Shown in pieces: positions 6,175 to 12,485 of a stretch of DNA of 14,172 nt. The position numbers and the translations under genes were made by a program. This DNA is from QHWK01 sp035315685 (lineage in GTDB: Bacteria; Acidobacteriota; Vicinamibacteria; Vicinamibacterales; CAVVIG01): positions 1 through 14,172 of the forward strand of contig DATFXR010000264.1 of the NCBI GenBank assembly GCA_035315685.1. The letters run 5' to 3'. Numbering within the stretch: position 1 is the stretch's first letter; each line of letters opens with the position of its first letter. The notes under the pieces are model-generated. The model did not search any database. It saw nothing but the letters and a program-made list of their open reading frames with translations, and had not been told where the DNA came from.

Positions 6175-7416
6175 CTACAAGAGGAAGCCCGCGATGGTCG
6201 CGGTCATGAAGTTGGCCAGCGTGCCCGCGAACATCGCGCGGAGGCCGAGACGGGCGAGGTCGTGCCGCCGATTCGGTGCGAGCGCGCCAATCCCGCCGAT
6301 CTGGATGCCGATCGAGCTGAAGTTCGCGAACCCGCACAACGCGAAGGTGGCAATGGTGAACGACTTCGGATCGAGCGACGGCTTGAGCGGCCCGAGCTGC
6401 GAGTAGGCCACGAACTCGTTGAGGGCCATGCGGGTGCCGAGCAGGTTGCCGATCACCGGCGCGTCGCGCCACGGCACGCCCATGCTCCACGCGACCGGCG
6501 CGAAGATCCAGCCGAAGATCTGCTGCAGGCTCAAATGCAGATAGCCGAGCAGGAAATTCACGAGCGCCACCATCGCCAGAAACGAGATCAGCATCGCGCC
6601 GACGTTCAAGGCGAGATGCAGCCCCTCGCCGGTGCCGCGGCCCATCGCATCGATGACGTTGACGTCGGTCTTCTCCACCTCGAGTCTCACCGTGCCCATC
6701 GTCTTCGGCACTTCGGTCTCGGGCACGAGCATCTTGGCCATCATGATCGTGCCGGGTGCGGTCATGATCACCGCAGTCAGCAGATGCTTCGCTTCGATGC
6801 CGAAAAGAATGTACGCCGCCATGATGCCGCCCGAGATGTGCGCCATCCCGGACGTCATGACCGTCATCAGCTCCGACTGCGTCATCTCCGGCAGGTACGG
6901 ACGAATCGTCAGTGGCGCCTCGGTCTGTCCCATGAAGATGCTCGCCGCGACGTTCAGCGATTCGGCGCCGCTGGCCCTCATCACCCGATGCATCAGCACC
7001 GCAAACATCCGGACGATGACCTGCATGATGCCGTAGTAATAGAGAATTGCGAACAGCGCAGCGATGAAGATGATCGTCGGCAGGACCTGAAACGCGAACA
7101 GCACGGGATAATTGGCGCCCTCGGGCCCGAGCGCGCCGGTCGCAAGCCGGCGCCAGACCTCGCTGTCGCCCAGAGGGCCGAACACCATCCCGGAGCCGAC
7201 CACGCTGAACCCCAGCAGCTTGTTGATCGCGTCGCCGAGCGTCGCAAACACCCGCTGGCCGATCGTCGTCTTGAGGACGATCAGCGCAAACACGACCTGC
7301 AGGCTGAGGCCCCACGCGACGGTCGTCCAGTTGATTGCGCGGCGGTTCGTCGAGAAGGCGACGGCGATGGCGAGGATGACGATCGCACCGAAGATCGGCT
7401 GCAGCACACCCAGCAT
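6175..7416 (-). CDS. nupC: Concentrative nucleoside transporter NupC (CNT family)
   Basis: Cation-coupled nucleoside importer in the inner membrane. The 413 residues match bacterial CNT proteins. Seen: repeated hydrophobic helices from the first residues (GAIVILAIAVAF), the substrate and ion-site motifs GQTEAPL (163-169) and ALNEFVAY (331-338), and CGFANFSSIGIQIGGIG (361-377). The start is ATG at 7416, because the CNT fold starts MLGVLQPIFG, AGAGG lies 7 bases upstream, and the deoA TGA overlaps this ATG (TGATG). The open frame continues upstream as far as 8418, but that extension is a shadow of deoA. Its place between two nucleoside phosphorylases shows a nucleoside salvage role. Confidence 0.96.
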   Translation of the reverse strand: MLGVLQPIFGAIVILAIAVAFSTNRRAINWTTVAWGLSLQVVFALIVLKTTIGQRVFATLGDAINKLLGFSVVGSGMVFGPLGDSEVWRRLATGALGPEGANYPVLFAFQVLPTIIFIAALFAILYYYGIMQVIVRMFAVLMHRVMRASGAESLNVAASIFMGQTEAPLTIRPYLPEMTQSELMTVMTSGMAHISGGIMAAYILFGIEAKHLLTAVIMTAPGTIMMAKMLVPETEVPKTMGTVRLEVEKTDVNVIDAMGRGTGEGLHLALNVGAMLISFLAMVALVNFLLGYLHLSLQQIFGWIFAPVAWSMGVPWRDAPVIGNLLGTRMALNEFVAYSQLGPLKPSLDPKSFTIATFALCGFANFSSIGIQIGGIGALAPNRRHDLARLGLRAMFAGTLANFMTATIAGFLL

Positions 7417-8720
7417 CAACGGACCTCTGCGACGATCAAACGCGGCGGCGGCGGCGGTTGATCGCCAATCACGACGGCCTGGCTCGCGAGACGCATGGCG
7501 ATCTCGAGCCGCGCACGATCGCGATAGTGCAGTTCGACGATCGGATCGCCGGCGCGGACGCGGTCGCCGGGCTTGATCATCACCATGATCCCCACTGCCG
7601 GATCGACCGCGTCCTCGACGCGATCGCGGCCGGCGCCGAGCGCGACCGACGCGCGTCCGATCAATTCGGCGTCGAGCCGGGTGAGAAACCCGGCCCGGTC
7701 GGCCGTCACCATCTGGCGGTCGGCGACGTGCGGCAGCCGCGCCCGATCGTCGACGACCTTCGGATCGCCGCCCTGCGCTTCGACGATCTGCCGGAACCGT
7801 TCGAGCCCGGCGCCGGACTGGATGGCGGCGCGCGCCTGACGGTCCGCCTCGCTGCGATCGCGCGCGACCTTGCCGAGGACCAGCATCCGCGCCGTCAGTT
7901 CGATCGACACAGCGATGAGATCGGACGGCCCTCCGCCGCTCAGCACGTCGATACACTCTCCGACTTCCAACGCATTGCCGACGGCACGCCCGAGCGGCGC
8001 GTCCATCGCGGTGATGATCGCTTCGGTCTTCACGCCGGAGGCGTTGCCGATCGAGACCAGTGACTCGGCGAGCCGCCGTGAGTCGGCTTCCGTCTTCATG
8101 AACGCGCCGCTCCCGGTTTTCACGTCGAGGACCAGCGCGTCGATTCCCTCCGCGATCTTCTTGCTCATGATCGATGCCGAGATGAGCGGGATGCTCTCGA
8201 CGGTGCCGGTGACGTCGCGCAGTGCGTACAGCTTCTTGTCGGCCGGCGCGATGTGCGCAGTCTGGCCGATCATTGCGCAGCCGACGCGCGCGAGCGCCAC
8301 CTTCATTTCCTCGAGCGACAGGTTCACGCGGAAGCCGGGAATCGATTCCAGCTTGTCGAGCGTGCCGCCGGTGTGGCCGAGCCCGCGACCCGACATCATC
8401 GGCACCGGCACACCACACGCGGCGGCGAGCGGCGCAAGGATCAATGACGTTTTGTCACCCACGCCGCCGGTGCTGTGTTTGTCGACTTTGACGCCGGGAA
8501 TCTCTCCGAGATCGACCCGCGCGCCAGAATGCACCATCGCATCGGTGAGCCATGCTGTTTCATCCGGTGTCATTCCGCGCAACAGAATCGCCATCAGCAG
8601 CGCCGACGCCTGATAGTCGGGCAGCGATCCTGACGTCACGCCGTCGACGAAAAACCTGATCTCGTCGCGGGTAAGGCTCCGCCCTTCCCGCTTCGATAAG
8701 ATGATGTCGACGGCTCGCAT
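7416..8720 (-). CDS. deoA: Thymidine/pyrimidine-nucleoside phosphorylase
   Basis: Splits thymidine, and perhaps uridine, with phosphate to base and (deoxy)ribose-1-phosphate. The 434 residues are the family length. Seen: helical N-terminal domain, phosphate-site KHSTGGVGDKT (81-91), family signature SGRGLGHTGGTLDKLE (110-125), LYALRDVTGTVESIP (164-178) with the substrate-binding residues, and KTGSGAFMK after residue 200. The C-terminal part (KPGDRVRAGDPIVELHYRD) is the usual barrel-sandwich-like domain. Whether it is thymidine-specific (DeoA) or broad (Pdp) cannot be decided here. The ATG at 8720 has no Shine-Dalgarno site; a TATACT box 12 bases upstream suggests a near-leaderless message. 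It leads the leftward salvage operon and is divergent from the HEAT gene. Confidence 0.96.
   Translation of the reverse strand: MRAVDIILSKREGRSLTRDEIRFFVDGVTSGSLPDYQASALLMAILLRGMTPDETAWLTDAMVHSGARVDLGEIPGVKVDKHSTGGVGDKTSLILAPLAAACGVPVPMMSGRGLGHTGGTLDKLESIPGFRVNLSLEEMKVALARVGCAMIGQTAHIAPADKKLYALRDVTGTVESIPLISASIMSKKIAEGIDALVLDVKTGSGAFMKTEADSRRLAESLVSIGNASGVKTEAIITAMDAPLGRAVGNALEVGECIDVLSGGGPSDLIAVSIELTARMLVLGKVARDRSEADRQARAAIQSGAGLERFRQIVEAQGGDPKVVDDRARLPHVADRQMVTADRAGFLTRLDAELIGRASVALGAGRDRVEDAVDPAVGIMVMIKPGDRVRAGDPIVELHYRDRARLEIAMRLASQAVVIGDQPPPPPRLIVAEVR
7424..7428 (-). promoter_or_regulatory. Ribosome binding site of nupC
   Basis: The minus strand reads AGAGG seven bases before the nupC ATG at 7416, inside the end of deoA. 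It is one of the few recognisable Shine-Dalgarno sites in the window. It decides the nupC start against the much longer upstream open frame. Confidence 0.65.
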
Positions 8721-8732
8721 CTGGTTGCGGGC

Positions 8733-8740
8733 AGTATACT
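8733..8740. promoter_or_regulatory. Palindromic double -10 box, divergent deoA / HEAT promoters
   Basis: AGTATACT is self-complementary, so TATACT (five of six matches to TATAAT) appears on the plus strand at 8735-8740 and on the minus strand at 8738-8733. The gap between the two start codons is only 30 bases. Transcription starting about 7 bases downstream would leave leaders of roughly 3-6 bases on each side, so both messages would be almost leaderless. This agrees with the absence of Shine-Dalgarno sites before both genes. The two promoters share the same bases and could exclude each other. No convincing -35 boxes are seen. Confidence 0.6.
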
Positions 8741-8750
8741 TCGGGACTCC

Positions 8751-10991
8751 ATGGAACAGGTCAGTCAGCTATCTCCCGAGTTGACTCGGGGGGTGCTGCA
8801 GCTTTCGCGTGCGTTGCTCGCCGCGGCGCGTACGTGGGCGTTGTATCCGCCTGAACATCCGGCCGCCGTCGCGGCCGTGGCGCGTCTGGCGAGCGCGATC
8901 CACGAGTGGTCGCGCGGCACGATCCTCGCGATCGGCGTCACGCCCGACACCCTGATGATCGAGGGGACGCTGGTCGACACCTCGCAGACCGGCGTCGCCG
9001 AAGCAGCCGCTCTCCTCCACGATCGCGACATTCTCACGCTCACCTTCATCGGCGAGATCCCCGGCACCGCGCTGCACGCGTTTCTGCGCATGCTGGCGCT
9101 CGACGCCCAAGGGCGGCGCAGCCGCGGCGGTCCCGCGGCGATCTGGAGCGTCGAGGGGTCCGCGTCGATTGTGATCGAGCAGGTCGACTACCAGAAGGTG
9201 CTCGCGCGTGAAGACGGCGCCGTCGCCGAGCCCGCCAGCCGCGATGAACTGTGGCGATCGATCGTGTTGTCGATCTCAGACGGACACAAGGCGGTGTTCG
9301 ACGAGCGCGCACGGCAGCGGCTGCTGGCGATCGCCGGGAGCCCCGCCGACATCGCCGATCTCGCAGTCGCCGTCGCCGCGCCCAAGTGCGCGATCGACGG
9401 CTCGCCGATGATCACCATGCAGGCGGCGACGGTGCTCGCGGCGTTCCGTCAGCTGACGGCCATCGTCTCGGTGGCAGCGCCGGAGCGGATGGCCGACGTG
9501 ATCAACAACGTCACCACCGCCGCCACGCAACTCGATCCGCACGTGGTGATGCAACTGCTGCAAAGCGAGGACGATCCGGGGGGCGTGCAGGTCGTCCGCG
9601 GGATGACCGGCGCATTCGACGATGTGAAGGTGGCGCAACTGCTGGCGACGGCGCTCGCGTTCGATGGCCAGGCGTCGGATCGGCTGGCCACGATCTTCAA
9701 CACGATCGCCCCAGACGAGAATCGCAAGCGCCGTGTGCTCACGTTGACGCGAAACCTGCTCAGCGAAACCGACTTCGGCCGCTCGGGACAATTCCAGGTG
9801 CTCTGGGCGTCGACCGAGGAATTGCTCGTCTCGTACAACGACAAGCCGTTCGTCTCTGAAACCTACCGACGCGAGCTCGACGGCGTGGGCGGCCGCGCCG
9901 ATCGCATGGCGGCCGGCGATCTGCCAGAGGAGTTGTCCGAGTGGATGCATAGCCTCGGCCAGGACAACGTCCGAGGGCTCTCGGTCACGATGCTGATCGA
10001 TCTCTTCACCATCGAAGACGATGCCGTCCGCGCGGCGGAAATTGCCGACGACATGGAAGCGCTCACCGACGATCTGCTGATGGCCGGCGCCTACGACGAC
10101 GCGCTCACCGTGGCGCAGGCATTGCGGAAGCGCGCGGCGACGCCCCGGAGCCACGGCCAGGACGCGGCGCGCGTCGCGCTGGATCGGCTCGGCGACTCGC
10201 TCGGGATGCGCGAGACCCTCGCGCTCATCGGCGACGTCGACGACGAAGCATGGCAGGCGATCAGGTCGGTGATTCAGACCGTCGGCGTTGCGACGGTCGA
10301 GGCGATCAAACCGGCGCTGCTCGTCGAGCAGGACACTCCCGCGACCGCGCGCGCCGAGGAGCAGATCCTCATGTTCGGGCCCAGGGCGGTCGGCCGGCTG
10401 GCGTCGCTCGTCGGCGATTCCCGATGGTTCGTGCAACAGCGCGCCGCCCGCCTGCTCGGCCGCATCGGGACGCCGAACGCGGTGCCGCTCTTGCAGCCGT
10501 TGCTGCGTCAAGCCGATGCACGGGTCGCCCGGCAGGCGGTGTCCGCGCTGGGCGCGATTCAGGATCCGGCGGCCGCGCGCGCGATTCAGACGGTCCTGCG
10601 CGCAGCGACTGGCGATCGGCGCAAAGCCGTCACCGAGGCGCTGGTCGCAGAGCGCGACCCGCGCGTCGTCCCGATGCTGGTCCGCGTGCTCGAAGAAAGC
10701 CAGCCGCTCGGCAGAGACCACGACATGGTGCTCGAAACGATCGATGCACTCGCGACGGTCGGCACCGACGGCGCCGTCCCGATCCTGACGACCATGGCTC
10801 GGAGGACCTCGTTCTTCGGACGAAGAAAGGCGCGCGCGCTGAAAGAGCGGAGCATCGAGGCGCTCGTGCGCGTCGGTACCGCGAAGTCGACGACGGCCAT
10901 CAAGGAGGCGGCGCAGCAGGGCGACCGGATGCTGCGGAAGATTGCCGCTGCGGCTGGGGCTCGGGGCTGGGGGTTCGGGGCTGGGGGCTAG
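8751..10991 (+). CDS. HEAT-repeat protein with shared N-terminal module
   Basis: Soluble protein of 746 residues without signal peptide or membrane segment; function unknown. Residues 1-155 form a module also found in the next two genes: LYPPEHPAAV (31-40), IGVTPDTLMIEG (61-72), DRDILTLTF (91-99) and VIEQVDYQKVLARE (141-154). Residues 160-500 are helical and match the third gene of the cluster, with SYNDKPFVSETYRREL (361-376) and LIDLFTIEDDA (415-425). Residues about 546-735 hold five or six HEAT repeats, for example AVPLLQPLLRQADARVARQ and AVPILTTMARR, suggesting a protein-binding scaffold. The tail GARGWGFGAGG is encoded by heptamer DNA. ATG at 8751 is the only good start and has no Shine-Dalgarno site. 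It is the first gene of the rightward cluster. No enzyme motif is seen. Confidence 0.88.
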   Translation: MEQVSQLSPELTRGVLQLSRALLAAARTWALYPPEHPAAVAAVARLASAIHEWSRGTILAIGVTPDTLMIEGTLVDTSQTGVAEAAALLHDRDILTLTFIGEIPGTALHAFLRMLALDAQGRRSRGGPAAIWSVEGSASIVIEQVDYQKVLAREDGAVAEPASRDELWRSIVLSISDGHKAVFDERARQRLLAIAGSPADIADLAVAVAAPKCAIDGSPMITMQAATVLAAFRQLTAIVSVAAPERMADVINNVTTAATQLDPHVVMQLLQSEDDPGGVQVVRGMTGAFDDVKVAQLLATALAFDGQASDRLATIFNTIAPDENRKRRVLTLTRNLLSETDFGRSGQFQVLWASTEELLVSYNDKPFVSETYRRELDGVGGRADRMAAGDLPEELSEWMHSLGQDNVRGLSVTMLIDLFTIEDDAVRAAEIADDMEALTDDLLMAGAYDDALTVAQALRKRAATPRSHGQDAARVALDRLGDSLGMRETLALIGDVDDEAWQAIRSVIQTVGVATVEAIKPALLVEQDTPATARAEEQILMFGPRAVGRLASLVGDSRWFVQQRAARLLGRIGTPNAVPLLQPLLRQADARVARQAVSALGAIQDPAAARAIQTVLRAATGDRRKAVTEALVAERDPRVVPMLVRVLEESQPLGRDHDMVLETIDALATVGTDGAVPILTTMARRTSFFGRRKARALKERSIEALVRVGTAKSTTAIKEAAQQGDRMLRKIAAAAGARGWGFGAGG

Positions 10992-11039
10992 GGGTTCGGG
11001 GTTCGGGGTTCGGGGTTCGGGGTTCGGGGTTCGGGGTTC
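10956..11039 (+). repeat. Tandem heptamer array (12 units) over the HEAT-protein stop
   Basis: Twelve consecutive units in strict 7-base phase: GGGGCTC, GGGGCTG, GGGGTTC, GGGGCTG, GGGGCTA, then seven perfect GGGGTTC (10991-11039). The first five are coding and produce the low-complexity C-terminus; the TAG stop (10989-10991) is formed where GGGGCTA meets the next unit. The sense strand carries the G runs, as in the array at 2046. Repeat-number changes of one unit within the coding part would shift the frame of the tail. Confidence 0.95.
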
Positions 11040-11129
11040 TCGGTTCGGAGTTCTCGGGGTTCTCGGTTCTGGGTTCGGGTTCTCGGTTCTGCCGTTCTGG
11101 GTTCTGCCGTTCTGGGTTCTGCGTTCCAG
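11040..11129 (+). repeat. Degenerate GGTTCT-type repeat before the HD-GYP gene
   Basis: Decayed continuation of the heptamer array, made of GGTTC, GGTTCT and TCTCGG words. It includes a perfect 15-base tandem duplication, GTTCTGCCGTTCTGG at 11086-11100 and 11101-11115, with a third partial copy. No promoter or Shine-Dalgarno site for the next gene is seen in it. The stretch has no stop codon in the frame shared by the flanking genes. Confidence 0.85.
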
Positions 11130-12485
11130 ATGGATCACAAACAGGGCGAGGAGCTGATTCGGCGGCTGGCGGCTACGCTCCGCGGAACAGAGCTGTACGC
11201 GCCGAACCATCCGCTCGTCCAGCGCGCCGTCGACGCGTTTACGGCTGCCGCGGCCGAGCGACTCAGCGCGGCGTCGTCGGTCGTCGTCGGATTCATCGGC
11301 GACGAGGTGGTGGTCGACGGCATGCGTCTGCCGCGCGGGACTGCGTCACTCGTCGGGTTCGCACGCGATCTCCGCGACCGCGGCATCGAGAAGGTGACGT
11401 TCACACGCGGGCTGTCGCGCGCCGACGTCAACACGCTGCTCTCCGTGTTCAGCGATCGGGCGTCGCGGGTGCCGCTGCCCGATCGCCTGGTCGCGAAGGG
11501 CGTCCGCACCGTCACGCTCGGCCGCATCGTCGTCGACGAGGTGAACGACGACCAGGCCGGGATCGCCGCAGCCCGGCGCGTGTACGGCCAGGCAGTCGAA
11601 ACCGCGGAGTCGTTGTGGAATGCCGCGAAGGCGGGGGATCGACCTGATCCCGGCGCGGCGCGGAAGATCATCGACAGCCTGGCTCGTCTGGCGACGCAGG
11701 ATCGGACGTCGCTGATGGCGCTCACCGCGTTGAAGAAGTACGACAACTACACGTTCACACACATGGTGAACGTCGCGGCGCTGTCGATGGCGCAGGCCCG
11801 CTCGCTGAACATCGAAGGCCCGCTCCTGCGCGAGTTCGGCTTTGCGGCACTGATGCACGACATCGGCAAGGTGCACACGCCGCTCGAGGTGCTGAACAAG
11901 CCCGACAAGCTGACGCGCGAAGAGTTCTCGGTGATGAAGCGGCACGTGATCGACGGCGCGCACATTCTGCGGCGCACGCCCGAGATGCCGGCGCTGGCGC
12001 CGATCGTCGCGTTCGAGCATCACTTGCGGCAGGATCTCAGCGGCTACCCGGAGAACATCGGCGCGCGGCAGCTGAATCTCTGCACGATGATCGTCTCGAT
12101 CGCCGACGTGTTCGACGCCCTGCGCAGCAACCGTCCGTACCGGCAGGGTCTTGCGACGGCGCGCATCCGCTCGATCATGGGCGAGCAGGGCAACCCGGCG
12201 TTCAACCAGGTGCTGTTGAAGCGCTTCGTCAACCTGATGGGCCTGTTTCCCGTGGGCAATCTCGTGCGACTGAGTGGCGACGAGCTTGCCGTCGTCACGG
12301 CGGAGCATCCCGCGGATCCGTTCCGGCCGCAGGTAAAAATCCTCGCCGACCAGACGGGCGCCATGCTCGAGGAGCCGCTGATCGCAAATACGTGGGAGCG
12401 AAACGGCCGCGGCGAGTATCCCTACGCGGTCGTCGAGGCGGTCGATCCAGAATCGGTCGAGATCGATCCGCTGACGTATCTCTGA
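11130..12485 (+). CDS. HD-GYP domain protein, probable c-di-GMP phosphodiesterase
   Basis: The N-terminal ~140 residues are the module shared with both HEAT neighbours: LYAPNHPLV (22-30), GDEVVVDG (57-64), IEKVTF (86-91) and GRIVVDEV (131-138). The C-terminal half is an HD-GYP domain, which in known members hydrolyses cyclic di-GMP. Seen: NYTFTHMVNVAAL (H211), HDIGK (H243, D244, K247), MKRHVIDGA (H272), HHLRQDLSGYP (297-307) and SIADVFDALRSNRPYR (D326). Against the usual HHERxDGxGYP, the glutamate and the first glycine are both leucine, so activity is likely but not certain. There is no receiver, PAS or membrane segment. Start ATG 11130 follows the repeat without a ribosome site. The TGA stop overlaps the next ATG (TGATG). 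Confidence 0.92.
   Translation: MDHKQGEELIRRLAATLRGTELYAPNHPLVQRAVDAFTAAAAERLSAASSVVVGFIGDEVVVDGMRLPRGTASLVGFARDLRDRGIEKVTFTRGLSRADVNTLLSVFSDRASRVPLPDRLVAKGVRTVTLGRIVVDEVNDDQAGIAAARRVYGQAVETAESLWNAAKAGDRPDPGAARKIIDSLARLATQDRTSLMALTALKKYDNYTFTHMVNVAALSMAQARSLNIEGPLLREFGFAALMHDIGKVHTPLEVLNKPDKLTREEFSVMKRHVIDGAHILRRTPEMPALAPIVAFEHHLRQDLSGYPENIGARQLNLCTMIVSIADVFDALRSNRPYRQGLATARIRSIMGEQGNPAFNQVLLKRFVNLMGLFPVGNLVRLSGDELAVVTAEHPADPFRPQVKILADQTGAMLEEPLIANTWERNGRGEYPYAVVEAVDPESVEIDPLTYL

Noticed and set aside
5509..7461. 650-residue plus-strand open frame
   Set aside because: Antisense to punA and nupC, His/Arg/Asp-rich, without domains.
7417..8418. N-terminal extension of nupC in the same frame
   Set aside because: It overlaps deoA in another frame and is Arg-rich. 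The transporter fold, the AGAGG site and the TGATG overlap all place the start at 7416.
9276..11210. 644-residue minus-strand open frame
   Set aside because: It is antisense to the HEAT gene and reads the heptamer array as Pro-Glu-Arg-Thr repeats. No recognisable domain, and the sense gene has clear homology to its neighbour.
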